From Tolypothrix tenuis PCC 7101 (GTDB lineage Bacteria > Cyanobacteriota > Cyanobacteriia > Cyanobacteriales > Nostocaceae), in the NCBI RefSeq assembly GCF_002368295.1, contig NZ_AP018248.1, positions 902,477 to 966,476 on the forward strand: a stretch of DNA of 64,000 bases, given 5' to 3'. The notes under the pieces are model-generated. The model did not search any database. It saw nothing but the letters and a program-made list of their open reading frames with translations, and was not told the DNA's origin. The translations under genes were made by a program, and so were the position numbers. Of this stretch, positions 1 through 8,408 are shown piece after piece (within the stretch, counting starts at the first letter, position 1; each line of letters opens with the position of its first letter).

Positions 1-136
1 ACATTAAATTTCATGAGTTTCCTGTGATATAGGCTTCTTGCCTAGCCAAGGTTACAAATTTGCCGATTACCCCTCATCTAATTACGAATTACGTAGCGCT
101 TTGCGCTTCCCGCAGGGTATTACGAATTAGTACTTA

Positions 137-376
137 TCACCACCAGCTATATTCCAATTCTCCTGTTTGAATTTTGTCCCAAATATGTTCTCTGCAAATA
201 ACTAGCTTCTCAAATGTAATTTGAATATTTCTCCGCATTGCGATTTTAATACACTCCATTTCCTGCTTCGAGAGCTTGCCATCTGCCACAGCACGCTCAA
301 CAATAATTCTCAGGTGGTTGATATCTTCGAGTTCGTCAGGTGATAAAGGCTGATAGTTAAATCGCTTGAATTCCAT
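137..376 (-). CDS. small conserved-looking hypothetical protein, 79 aa
   Basis: I do not recognise a domain. The product is 79 residues, charged and probably soluble, with a helical centre containing a KLSKQEMECIKIAMRR segment and an aromatic C-terminal end (YSWW). There is no signal peptide or membrane segment. It is a lone gene on the minus strand, diverging from the methyltransferase gene at 588, with about 210 bp between them for promoters. The ATG start fits the charged N-terminus MEFKRFNYQPLS. Its composition looks like real cyanobacterial coding sequence rather than a chance frame, but no function can be given. Confidence 0.6.
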   Translation of the reverse strand: MEFKRFNYQPLSPDELEDINHLRIIVERAVADGKLSKQEMECIKIAMRRNIQITFEKLVICREHIWDKIQTGELEYSWW

Positions 377-587
377 AGTTTGTCTGCGTCTACCGAATTT
401 CCTTGAATTTGTTAAGCTTGTAAATTGGCTACGCGCTTAACGGTGTCATGCTATGGGAATTTTTTAGTGAACTCATCACCAAACTTGATCAATACCCATA
501 GCGAGAGAAAACCAAACTGCAATATAGCTTTTTTACCATAACTATACTGAGAATTTGACGAATTTCTTAAGGAGTAGTACAGACATA

Positions 588-1307
588 ATGTCTAAAAAGC
601 CTTCCCAAAGCGATTTTTTTAGCTTACAAACCTCTTCAGATAAATGGCAGCAGATGGTAACACAAGTTACATATCGTTTCAATCGCCAGTACGAGAATCA
701 ACCTTTTGAATTACCCGCCGAAGTTGAAGCGATGCCCATATATAGGGACTGGATTAGTGGTACATTACCAGGAAAAATTGCTTCTCACTTCTGGGAAATC
801 GGGCAACCGCAAAAGAATCAACATTGTTTAGACATTGGTTGCGGTGTCAGCTTTCTCATCTATCCTTGGCGAGATTGGCAAGCATATTTTTATGGGCAAG
901 AAGTTAGTGTCATAGCACGAGATACCCTCAATTCCCGGGGTTCGCAATTAAACTCAAAGTTATTTAAAGGCGTGGAGTTAGGCCCAGCTCATCAATTAAA
1001 GTATTCTCAAGCTATTTTTGATATAGCGATCGCAACAGGATTCAGCTGCTATTTTCCTTTAGATTATTGGACTGCTGTATTGTCGGAAGTCAAACGAGTC
1101 CTCAAACCTGGCGGACAGTTTGTATTTGACATCCTCAATCCCGAACAGCCTTTAGCAGAAGATTGGGCAGTTTTAGAAACTTATTTAGGTGCAGAAGTAT
1201 TTCTCGAGTCGATAGCAGACTGGGAAAAAACAATTAAAGCCTCTGGCGCTAAAATCGTCACCCGCAAGTCAGGGGAATTGTTTGATTTATACAAAGTGAG
1301 GTTTTGA
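588..1307 (+). CDS. class I SAM-dependent methyltransferase
   Basis: A 239-residue protein with the Rossmann-type methyltransferase fold. The SAM-binding motif I, CLDIGCGVSF, lies at about residues 80-89. A post-motif segment, VLKPGGQFVFDILNP, lies near 172-186, as in Methyltransf_11/25 families. The substrate is unknown. The frame is open from a TTG at 555, but I chose the ATG at 588 because an AAGGAG ribosome-binding site (569-574) lies upstream of it and the resulting N-terminus (MSKKPSQSDFF) is normal. It is monocistronic, and a heptanucleotide repeat tract begins just after its stop. Methyltransferase assignment is secure; specificity is not. Confidence 0.8.
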   Translation: MSKKPSQSDFFSLQTSSDKWQQMVTQVTYRFNRQYENQPFELPAEVEAMPIYRDWISGTLPGKIASHFWEIGQPQKNQHCLDIGCGVSFLIYPWRDWQAYFYGQEVSVIARDTLNSRGSQLNSKLFKGVELGPAHQLKYSQAIFDIAIATGFSCYFPLDYWTAVLSEVKRVLKPGGQFVFDILNPEQPLAEDWAVLETYLGAEVFLESIADWEKTIKASGAKIVTRKSGELFDLYKVRF

Positions 1308-1313
1308 AGTGGT

Positions 1314-1480
1314 GATTGGTAATGGGTAATGGGTAATGGGTAATTGGTAATGGGTAATTGGTAATTGGTAATTGGTAATTGGTAATAATAATTTCCCTTT
1401 TTTTCCTTTTCCCCTTTCCCCTTTCCCCCTCATCCCCAGTCCCCAGTCCCTAGTCCCCAGTCCCCAACCCCCAATCCCTC
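1314..1480. repeat. composite heptanucleotide repeat tract
   Basis: About ten 7-bp units of AATGGGT/AATTGGT fill 1314-1383. A T/C-rich spacer follows, and then 7-bp units of the CCCCAGT type (1428-1478). The same two-part arrangement (GGTAATT units, pyrimidine spacer, CCCCAAT units) recurs at 55700-55855. Such short tandemly repeated heptamers are typical of heterocystous cyanobacteria. Confidence 0.85.
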
Positions 1481-1527
1481 CCCAGAGATAGCGTAATGCG
1501 TAGGTAGTTAACTATAATGCTCTTACT

Positions 1528-3408
1528 ATGAGCACCTACTTACCCCTTAAAAAATCCTACAGGCAACACCGTCGGCGTGAAAATGACTGGCGGTTATTTT
1601 TGCGCTTAGTACCTTATGCTCGTCGTAGCAGTCGATTGCTAGCGCTGTCAATGTTATTGCTCGTACCTATCGCCTTAGCTAATGCTGTACAACCATTATT
1701 GATTGGACAGGCTATTTCCTTGATTCGCCAGGAACCCAGCGTTTATGAGTTTCTTAAAAATCGTCCGTTGCTGCAAGGGTTAAATATCCTGGAAGGGTTG
1801 TTGCTGGTTGCAATTACTATCAGACTCTCGCTTACAGGTTTTCAGGGTTATTTCGTACAGAAGCTAGGACAACAAATTACAGCAGAAATTCGTGATGATT
1901 TATTTCATCATGTGACATCTTTATCTGTACGCTTTTTTGACCGCACACCTATTGGTAAATTAATTACCAGACTTACCAGCGATGTGGAAGCTTTAGGGGA
2001 TGTATTCTCTACGGGAGCAGTAGGAATTGTCTCTGATTTATTTTCTATGCTGGTAGTTATCAGCTTGATGTTTTCTCTGCAATGGGAATTGGCTTGTTTA
2101 TTGCTGGTGATGCTGTTACCAGTGAGCTTGATCATTATCTACTTTCAACAACAGTATCGCCAATCAAATTACAAAGCACGAGAAGAACTTTCGATGCTCA
2201 ATTCCCAGCTACAAGAAAATATAGTTGGGATTAATGTAGTGCAGCTATTCCGCCGCGAAAGATTCAATGCTGAATTATTCCGCACTACTAATCAACGTTA
2301 TAAACAGCAAATAGATAGAACCATTTTTTATGATTCGGCAGTTTCCGCCATTTTAGAATGGATTGGCTTAGTGGCAGTTGCAGGGGTGCTAGTAGTAGGT
2401 GCTTGGTTGCTACTAGGAAAAAGCATGACTTTTGGGGTTTTGTCGGCATTTGTTTTGTATGCTCAACAATTATTTGAGCCTTTGCGGAATTTTGCCGAGA
2501 AATTCACCGTCATTCAAGCAGGTTTTACGGCGATTGAACGAGTTATTAACATTTTAGATGAACCGATAGAAATCCGCGATCGCCATAATTCCCGTATCTC
2601 TATTTATGATGCTAAATTCGGCTACATAGATGAGGTGGTTGCTAATCTCGAATCAGAAGCAGCTAAACCACAAACTGAATTAGGCGAAATCCGCTTTGAA
2701 CACGTGTGGTTTGCTTACAAAGACGATGATTATGTTATCAAAGATTTAGATTTCACTATTCATCCTGGGGAAAAAATAGCATTAGTTGGGCCTACTGGTG
2801 CAGGTAAAAGTTCTATTATTCGGCTGCTATGTCGTCTTTACGAACCCACTCAAGGACGGATTCTGGTAGATGGGGTAGATATTCGTGACTTACCACAAGC
2901 AGAATTGCGGCGTTATCTGGCGGTTATTTTACAGGAAGGCTTTTTATTTGCTGGGGATGTGAAAAGTAATATCACCCTGGGAGATAATTACAGCTTCGAT
3001 CAAATCCAACAAGCTGCACACCGAACTAATATCGATCAGTTTATTCAACAATTACCTCAAGGCTATGATACTCAACTTAGAGAACGGGGCACAAATATTT
3101 CTAGCGGACAAAAACAACTTTTAGCTTTTGCTCGGGCGGCAATTCGCAATCCCCAAGTATTAGTATTAGATGAAGCCACAGCTAGCCTAGATGTAGGAAC
3201 AGAAGCTTTAGTTCAGGAAGCATTAAATCAGCTTTTGGTAGGGCGTACCGCAATTATTATTGCTCACCGTCTATCTACAATTCGCAATGTCAACCGCATT
3301 TTTGTCTTAAAGCGCGGTGAACTGATTGAGCAAGGAAGCCATGAAGAATTACTGCGAAAAGGCGGAATGTACGCCACCTTGCATAATTTACAAATGTTAG
3401 GAACCTAA
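1528..3408 (+). CDS. ABC exporter, fused permease and ATPase (half-transporter)
   Basis: A 626-residue half-transporter that would act as a homo- or heterodimer in the cytoplasmic membrane. Residues about 35-335 form an ABC type-1 exporter membrane domain with several hydrophobic helices. Residues about 388-620 form the nucleotide-binding domain. Walker A is GPTGAGKSS at 421-429, the Q-loop Gln is at about 469, the signature is ISSGQKQ at 524-530 (a variant of LSGGQ), Walker B is VLVLDEA at 545-551, and the H-loop is in IIAHRLSTI. This is the MdlB/MsbA-like class of multidrug or lipid exporters; the substrate cannot be deduced. The basic N-terminus (QHRRREND) is cytoplasmic. It is monocistronic. 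Confidence 0.92.
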   Translation: MSTYLPLKKSYRQHRRRENDWRLFLRLVPYARRSSRLLALSMLLLVPIALANAVQPLLIGQAISLIRQEPSVYEFLKNRPLLQGLNILEGLLLVAITIRLSLTGFQGYFVQKLGQQITAEIRDDLFHHVTSLSVRFFDRTPIGKLITRLTSDVEALGDVFSTGAVGIVSDLFSMLVVISLMFSLQWELACLLLVMLLPVSLIIIYFQQQYRQSNYKAREELSMLNSQLQENIVGINVVQLFRRERFNAELFRTTNQRYKQQIDRTIFYDSAVSAILEWIGLVAVAGVLVVGAWLLLGKSMTFGVLSAFVLYAQQLFEPLRNFAEKFTVIQAGFTAIERVINILDEPIEIRDRHNSRISIYDAKFGYIDEVVANLESEAAKPQTELGEIRFEHVWFAYKDDDYVIKDLDFTIHPGEKIALVGPTGAGKSSIIRLLCRLYEPTQGRILVDGVDIRDLPQAELRRYLAVILQEGFLFAGDVKSNITLGDNYSFDQIQQAAHRTNIDQFIQQLPQGYDTQLRERGTNISSGQKQLLAFARAAIRNPQVLVLDEATASLDVGTEALVQEALNQLLVGRTAIIIAHRLSTIRNVNRIFVLKRGELIEQGSHEELLRKGGMYATLHNLQMLGT

Positions 3409-3435
3409 ACACCAACCTCACAATTAATAAAATTT

Positions 3436-3815
3436 TGTAGGGTGTGTTGTCGCGCAGCGCAACGCACCTTAATTTTTAATAGCTCTTTGAAGAAATCAAA
3501 ATTCAATACGGTTAGGTTAAGCTCATTAGTTATTGATTTGTTAGTTATTAAAGAAGCCAGAAGAATTGGGGGATTCTCCCCCAAACCCCCGATTGGGTGA
3601 CGGTTGCGTCCCCCAAACCCCCTCCAAAATTGTTGTTTTGTTTTTTTGTTGAGTAACTAGTTTTTTGGTTTGGTTATCAATTAATTTTCTTAACTGAACT
3701 GTATTTACGTAAAATTCAATTTCATCGGCGTTTATCTGCGGTTTATGCAATCAAATTTCGTACCTCATTTTGATTTTACATTGGTGCGTTGCGCTGCGCG
3801 ACAACACACCCTACA
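3436..3815. repeat. 33-bp perfect inverted repeats flanking a 314-bp spacer
   Basis: A 33-bp sequence at 3436-3468 (starting TGTAGGGTGTGTTGTCGCGC) recurs as its exact reverse complement at 3783-3815. Each arm is also partly self-complementary around GCGCAGCGC. The spacer holds one copy of the CCCCCAAACCCCC repeat (3515-3650). A related short palindrome is at 7555-7581. The arms resemble a common dispersed cyanobacterial intergenic palindrome. I see no gene in 3409-3935. Confidence 0.85.
3515..3650. repeat. dispersed C-rich repeat, copy 1
   Basis: This is a roughly 135-bp element whose core (ATTGGGGG, CCCCCAAACCCCC, GATTGGGTGACGGTTGCG, CCCCCAAACCCCCTCC) is nearly identical to 8713-8855 in the same orientation. 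The flanking TTAGT-ATTGATTTGT segment is shared too. A frame of 69 codons on the minus strand crosses it, but this is a by-product of the repeat. Confidence 0.85.
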
Positions 3816-3935
3816 TTTGCAATTAATTATGGATTTAAAAAAATTTGCTACAAATTGATGATGTGAAATGTCTCAATTCTAAATCTGATTATTGGTAGAT
3901 GTTCACTCCTTTGCTAATTGGAAGAATACAATTTT

Positions 3936-4913
3936 TTAAGCGCTCAAACTTACAACTTTTCTAGAATCTAAGCAAAGTGCAGCTATAGAATACTTAAGAA
4001 CTACCGAGGCTTCTTTAGCATTACAAGAACTCTTCACTTCCACAGTTCTCTTTTCATCCTTCACTAACTTAGCTTTGTAAGTATATAGTGAGCCTGAATT
4101 ATCTTCAAAACTAAGTTCAGCTAATAAAGTCTGATTATCTAAACTTTGTTCCAGAATTTTACCTGTTACTGCGTAATTAAACCAATCCCAACCATGACGC
4201 AGAATTAATTCCTTTTCTAAAATTTGTAAGGGAACTGGCAAAATTCCCCAGCCGCGATAGACTTGATTAAATAACTGGATATCTCCAGTACGAGCCAAAA
4301 TTGATTTAAAAGTATCTTGGTCTAAATTACCATAATAGCGTCCTTCTGGTAAATCAATCATTGTTGGTGCAAATCTATGTCCACCAAAATGACTTGATTT
4401 CCAAATCCGCACATTTTCTAAGCTTGAATGAGCAATAGTTTCTTGAGCGTAGAAATAAAAAGGATTACCATATCTTGCACAGCATTTATCATGGCTGCCA
4501 TGAGTACATACTAAAATATCTCTAGTAAATTTGGTTTCTCTTTCATAATCAGAAATATTACCCCATAAGAATTTCTTTACTAGCGCTGCTACTTGCTCAA
4601 TATTCGCTAGCTTAAATTCATGCTTGCGGTATCCTTGACTTAATCCCTTTTGTTTTTGATAAATTAACAGAGTTGTTTGTTCGACTTTATGTGATAAATC
4701 ATTGGCAATTAATAGAAAACGAATTGGTAATTTAGCACGTTTTACATCCTCTACTAAAGCCTTTAAATTACTTGGTACCCATTTAGAATTAAAAGCCTCT
4801 GAAGTCCAAGGTGGAGGACATTCAACTAAAATATAAGTTTCGGAATTGGTAGCGCTACCAATTAAATTTTCTCCTATTTGTTTAGAATTATCTGAACAGA
4901 AAAAAGTATTCAT
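3936..4913 (-). CDS. sucrase/ferredoxin-like family protein
   Basis: A 325-residue protein of the Suc_Fer-like family, thioredoxin-fold proteins suspected to bind an iron-sulfur cluster. The diagnostic block is CTHGSHDKCC at 136-145, followed by SSHFGGHRFAPT at 173-184, which supply the conserved Cys and His residues. The ends (N-terminal 1-130 and C-terminal 230-325) are less recognisable. The physiological reaction of this family is not established; some members were linked to sucrose metabolism or redox chemistry. Upstream on the same strand is an unrelated hypothetical gene 63 bp away, so co-transcription is possible but unsupported. Confidence 0.82.
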   Translation of the reverse strand: MNTFFCSDNSKQIGENLIGSATNSETYILVECPPPWTSEAFNSKWVPSNLKALVEDVKRAKLPIRFLLIANDLSHKVEQTTLLIYQKQKGLSQGYRKHEFKLANIEQVAALVKKFLWGNISDYERETKFTRDILVCTHGSHDKCCARYGNPFYFYAQETIAHSSLENVRIWKSSHFGGHRFAPTMIDLPEGRYYGNLDQDTFKSILARTGDIQLFNQVYRGWGILPVPLQILEKELILRHGWDWFNYAVTGKILEQSLDNQTLLAELSFEDNSGSLYTYKAKLVKDEKRTVEVKSSCNAKEASVVLKYSIAALCLDSRKVVSLSA

Positions 4914-4976
4914 CTATCTGATCTCATGCTGATATTTTATGGACAATGTGAGGACAAAATAAAATTGTGAGCCTGG

Positions 4977-5543
4977 TTACAATAACCTACAATTAACTGA
5001 ATTAACTGGGTAAAACCAGGTAGCCACTTTATAACATTCATTTCTACTAAACCTATTTCCGGTTAATAAATTCTCCACAATAGGGGTAGAAAAGTTGAGA
5101 AAAATTTCTTCCGTACCGACAGAGTTATTTTTGTATCCTTTGCCATTTGACAGTTGAAAAATTCTCAATTGCTGATGACAGCCTTGTGTACTCTTGATGA
5201 AAGAGCCACAGTCAAAGTATTGTAGCTTTAGCCTACTTAAGTGATTCAAGTAACTGATAACACAGTCATAAATCTGGCTAAAATTACGAGAGTTATTTAA
5301 ATTTTTTTTAATTAAATGATATATATAATCATTTGCAGTCCGTGTCTCTACATCTGTAGGTATAAATTTACATTTGTTCTGTTTTACTAAGGAACTTAGC
5401 TGTGTTAGCCACCATCTAATAGATTGAATAGCATTTTGCTCATCTACTCCTACGGCTGGATGTTGATTGGTCTCAGATAGAGAAATTGTCTGGATTGATT
5501 CATGGGTTTTTAAGTATTTATCTCTATTAGGATTTAAAATCAT
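4977..5543 (-). CDS. hypothetical protein, 188 aa
   Basis: I do not recognise this protein. It is Asn/Ser/Lys-rich, without membrane segments or a signal peptide, with Trp-containing (SIRWWLTQLSSL) and Cys-containing (YFDCGSFIKSTQGCHQQL) stretches. The frame continues upstream to a TTG at 5561; I prefer the ATG at 5543, although neither has a clear ribosome-binding site. Codon use is AT-rich, slightly unlike its neighbours. It lies 63 bp upstream of the Suc_Fer-like gene on the same strand. It could be a lineage-specific gene. Confidence 0.5.
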   Translation of the reverse strand: MILNPNRDKYLKTHESIQTISLSETNQHPAVGVDEQNAIQSIRWWLTQLSSLVKQNKCKFIPTDVETRTANDYIYHLIKKNLNNSRNFSQIYDCVISYLNHLSRLKLQYFDCGSFIKSTQGCHQQLRIFQLSNGKGYKNNSVGTEEIFLNFSTPIVENLLTGNRFSRNECYKVATWFYPVNSVNCRLL

Positions 5544-6073
5544 ATTGAAAAAGATTCTCAATAGGCTTAGAAAAAAATAGAATTTTGTAACTAAAAATTA
5601 GGTATTTTGTTTTATCACCTTTACTAACATTGTGTAAGGTTAAGAAAAGCAAGATTAACTGTGAATAAATAAATTGCTGACTTTTGGCAGTAGGGAACTA
5701 TTTATCAGCAAATATGGTTAATTTTGCAGTTATATTCAGTTTTTAAAGATATTGCTGTCCCTTTTACTCGTTTCATCTACTGAAATTTTCATTGGGCTTT
5801 AATTTTATACCTATTTTGAATGTAACTGAAGTTAAGAATAAATGCAAGTCTTTCATAACTTTTATGGAGTTTGCTGCAATTTACAAACTCATCAATCCAA
5901 GATAAATCAAGGCTAATAGCATAATTAATAGTTGAGTTTGCTGCTGATAGTAACTATTGTGTTCTTCAATACAAATAATAGTTTTTCTCAATAGTGAATT
6001 AATATTGCAGTGTGAAAGGTGACAAATCAATATTAGAGAACACAGAGGGGATAATTTTTATACTGTTACGTAA
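5544..6073. other. AT-rich intergenic region
   Basis: I see no gene, RNA or strong hairpin in these 530 bp. It would contain the divergent control region for the hypothetical gene ending at 4977. A HIP1-type site (GCGCGATCGC) lies at its right edge, at 6074-6083. Confidence 0.4.
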
Positions 6074-6404
6074 GCGCGATCGCATCTGAGCGAACTGCGC
6101 TACTGTACTGATAATGCATCAATTGTGTGGTTAGATTATTCTTGGGCAGTGGTGATGAGTCGAATATTGCGGCGCGTCGCGGGTAATGATACAACAAGAA
6201 GTCTGCAATGGTAACGTCGAAACATGGCAAACTACCTTTAGCCGCGATTCCATAATTTTGTGGGCGTTAAAGACTTACGATAAAAAGCGCAGAGAATACC
6301 CCCAGTTATTTACTCAACCAGAGTATGCCCATTTGAGAATTGTACATCTGCGATCGCCTGTTGCTACCGAAAATTGGCTACACAAGAATTTTGTCGAAAA
6401 ATGA
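6074..6404 (+). pseudogene. decayed P-loop (adenylate-kinase/FlaR-like) gene, 3' remnant
   Basis: Two overlapping frames together give the C-terminal part of small AAA_17-type P-loop kinases. Frame one (6074-6211) reads through SIVWLDYSWAVVMSRILRR, the strand-helix segment that follows the nucleotide-binding core. Frame two (from 6186) continues with QQEVCNGNVETWQTTFSRDS, then KTYDKKRREYPQLF and HLRIVHLRSPVATENWL. The latter can be read alone as a 72-aa ORF. In the family these segments are contiguous, so a frameshift lies near 6180-6195. No N-terminal GxGxGKS P-loop is found upstream, so both the frameshift and a 5' deletion point to a dead gene. The family match is from memory of the motif pattern, not a search. 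Confidence 0.6.
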
Positions 6405-6504
6405 AAATAGAAGCGAGAATAAGCTTTATTCGCTTATCGCACAGCAACAGCTTTTATGAATGAGTATTTATTGAGATTTGCGGAAATTAGCTATTTTATC
6501 GATT

Positions 6505-6720
6505 GTGAACCTGATGCACGATCTGTAAACTTGATGCACGAGTTCGTGAACTTGATGCACGAGTTCGTGCAATTGATTCACAAGTTGTAAACTTGATGCA
6601 CGAGTTCGTGAACTTGATTCACAAGTCGTGAACTTGATGCACGAGTTCGTGAACTTGATTCCCAAGTTGTAAACTTGATGCACGAGTTCGTGTACTTGAT
6701 TCACAAGTTGTAAACTTGAT
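6505..6720. repeat. 20/21-bp minisatellite with alternating units
   Basis: About ten and a half tandem units of two kinds. Unit A is 21 bp (consensus GTRAACTTGATGCACGAGTT plus C). Unit B is 20 bp (GTGNACTTGATTCACAAGTT). From the third unit on they alternate, giving a 41-bp higher-order period. Because unit lengths are 20 and 21 the array cannot encode a periodic protein; the 78-codon minus frame across it is incidental. The array sits in the gap between the kinase remnant and the methyltransferase gene. Confidence 0.9.
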
Positions 6721-6798
6721 AATTTAATTTCACCATAACGTCAGGGCGATCGCATATTGGTATCCCCTGGAAGCCGAGAAATTTCTTAGCTGTGGTTC

Positions 6799-7455
6799 CT
6801 ATTTTGTCGCTACGCCCATAATATGAGGACTGACAATGGGGAAAGGGGCCTCGAAATGCTCATAATTTAACTTAGAAAATCCTGCTTGTTCTAAAGCCAC
6901 CCAAGTTTCCCTGTCTGGATGACAACCATCACCTAAAAATTGCCAAATTGGGCGAACAGTACTTTGCACCCGTCGTAAAAAAGTACCACTGGGTGCGGCG
7001 ATATGTTCAATAAATAAGAATCGTCCACCTGGTTTGAGAACCCTTAATATTTCTCGAAATGTAGCGGCTAGATTTGGTACTGAACACAGAACTAAGGTAC
7101 TCACTACAGTATCTATGCTGTTATCTGATGCATCTATGCTGTCAGCGGTACCTGTACGGATATCGATGTTGAAGCCTAACTGTTCAGCTGCTTCTCGCAG
7201 ATAAGAATGCATGAATGGGTTTGGCTCAACTCCAATCCAGTTAATATCTTGCGGGTAGTAAGATAGGTTTGGGCCTGTTCCGGGGCCTATTTCTAAAATA
7301 TTACCGTGGAGATTGGTAAAGAGAGAAGTTTTGCGCTCTTTTACGGCTTTTTCATATTCAGCGCTACCTTTAGCCATCATCCAAGCAAACAGGCGTTTAC
7401 CACAATTACTGCAAATATAATTTGCTGATTGTCCACAAGTTTGCTTTTCGGTCAT
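6799..7455 (-). CDS. class I SAM-dependent methyltransferase, METTL7/UbiE-like
   Basis: A 218-residue methyltransferase. Motif I is LEIGPGTG at 54-61, the acidic loop is GVEPNPF near 75-81, and a motif-III-like LRVLKPGGRFLFIEH segment lies near 137-151. Three cysteines at the N-terminus (C7, C15, C18) in an ANYICSNCGK context look like a small metal-binding knuckle. The overall pattern is that of METTL7-like/Methyltransf_11 proteins, whose bacterial substrates are generally unknown. It is monocistronic on the minus strand; the ATG start gives a normal N-terminus. Methyltransferase function is secure, the acceptor unknown. Confidence 0.83.
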   Translation of the reverse strand: MTEKQTCGQSANYICSNCGKRLFAWMMAKGSAEYEKAVKERKTSLFTNLHGNILEIGPGTGPNLSYYPQDINWIGVEPNPFMHSYLREAAEQLGFNIDIRTGTADSIDASDNSIDTVVSTLVLCSVPNLAATFREILRVLKPGGRFLFIEHIAAPSGTFLRRVQSTVRPIWQFLGDGCHPDRETWVALEQAGFSKLNYEHFEAPFPIVSPHIMGVATK

Positions 7456-7554
7456 ATTCTACTTTGCCTAATATTTCAGCCTCTATATTTATTCAGCATA
7501 CAATTTGCTATAGGAATCCGATTTGATTTTTGGAAAAATCTCACCTTTGATGCT

Positions 7555-7581
7555 GATGCGTTACGCTATCGCTAACGCATC
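7555..7581. repeat. palindromic repeat
   Basis: GATGCGTT (7555-7562) pairs with AACGCATC (7574-7581) around an 11-nt loop, followed by CTACG. It resembles the GGTGCGTT/AACGCACC arms near 3.4-3.8 kb and the shorter GATGCGTTATTAACGCATCC near 15433. It lies between the VanZ stop and the methyltransferase start. Confidence 0.6.
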
Positions 7582-7619
7582 CTACGTTAACGACTTGAAT
7601 TTATAAAAATTAGGAATTT

Positions 7620-8048
7620 TTACGAAGTTTTTAGCTTTTTGATTTCTGCTAACCAAGTAAAAAACACAATACCGCAAAGGCCAGCAGTTAAATCAACTAA
7701 GTCAAAAGAACGATAAGGTACAAAAAATTGAATTATTTCATCTATGACACAAATCGATATCACAATTATCGGAGCCAATGGCAAAGAAATATTGAAAATT
7801 TGAATTTTACGTTTATTCCAGGCTAAATGGCTGATAAAAGCAGCAATACCTAATAGCAAAAAGTGCAAAATTGTATCGTAATGAGGAAATTGAGCTAGTT
7901 CGGTGGGGATAATTTTTAGATATGCAGATAGCGAGATAGACGTTAAAATGCCAAAGTAAACCCAAAATGCAAATACCCAAGGTTTATTAGCTTTCATTTT
8001 CAGCGCAGAGAAAGTATTTTTGATAACTCCAAGCATAACAAAGAGCAT
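7620..8048 (-). CDS. VanZ-family membrane protein
   Basis: A 142-residue integral membrane protein with four predicted hydrophobic helices at about 24-44, 57-75, 87-105 and 118-136. The conserved HYDTILHFLLLGIAAF (about 55-70) and a DEIIQFFVPYRSFDLVDL segment (about 103-120), with acidic residues between helices, are typical of VanZ-like proteins. In Gram-positive bacteria one member gives low-level teicoplanin resistance, but the cyanobacterial role is unknown. The first ATG (8048) lies inside the hairpin that seems to end the upstream gene, so the true start may be the ATG at 8036 or 7997; no ribosome-binding site decides this. Confidence 0.75.
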   Translation of the reverse strand: MLFVMLGVIKNTFSALKMKANKPWVFAFWVYFGILTSISLSAYLKIIPTELAQFPHYDTILHFLLLGIAAFISHLAWNKRKIQIFNISLPLAPIIVISICVIDEIIQFFVPYRSFDLVDLTAGLCGIVFFTWLAEIKKLKTS

Positions 8049-8068
8049 TCCGCAATCAGGAACGCTCT
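8042..8068 (-). terminator. probable intrinsic terminator of the 8148-8408 gene
   Basis: Read on the minus strand, AGAGCGTTCC and GGAATGCTCT form a 10-bp stem (one mismatch) with a 7-nt loop, followed by TTGTT. It lies about 80 bp after the stop of the minus-strand gene 8148-8408. The annotated VanZ ATG falls in its distal arm. Confidence 0.55.
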
Positions 8069-8147
8069 ATTTAGAAAAATTTGCTAAAGATAATGAAAAG
8101 TTAACTTGAAGATTGCTAATATGCAAAATGCCTAAATTAGCCAAAAA

Positions 8148-8408
8148 TTAGGCATGAAGATTTGCTTGTTCTTGTAACCAGGGGTCTACAGGCTGTCCAT
8201 CTTTGCGACGTAATTCAATTTCCACTACCATAACTTCTTTAGAGCCAGGAGGAGCAGGTTTTTTATGGAAAATAATGTCATAGGCTAGTGGATCGTGATT
8301 ACGTTCTTTCAACCATTCTTGCACTTTGGTCGTGGCAAAGAATGATTGACCTTGTTCAAACATCCGAGTAATCTGCATTTGTAGGGTGTAGGGATTTAGG
8401 CGACCCAT
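8148..8408 (-). CDS. conserved hypothetical protein, 86 aa
   Basis: A small soluble protein beginning MGRLNPYTLQMQITRMF and ending WLQEQANLHA. The frame extends 13 codons further upstream (to 8447), but I place the start at 8408, where an AGGTGG ribosome-binding site sits six bases ahead of the ATG. It has no membrane segment. A VEIELRRKDGQPVDPWL strand near the C-terminus suggests an alpha/beta fold. It looks like a widely conserved cyanobacterial protein of unknown function. A hairpin terminator follows it. Confidence 0.7.
   Translation of the reverse strand: MGRLNPYTLQMQITRMFEQGQSFFATTKVQEWLKERNHDPLAYDIIFHKKPAPPGSKEVMVVEIELRRKDGQPVDPWLQEQANLHA

Noticed and set aside
3541..3750. 69-codon frame on the minus strand
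   Set aside because: It runs through the C-rich dispersed repeat and has Pro/Gly-rich repeat-derived composition; no domain or ribosome-binding site.
6468..6704. 78-codon frame with HELVHQV repeats
   Set aside because: Produced by the 20/21-bp minisatellite; units shift frame, so no real protein repeat.
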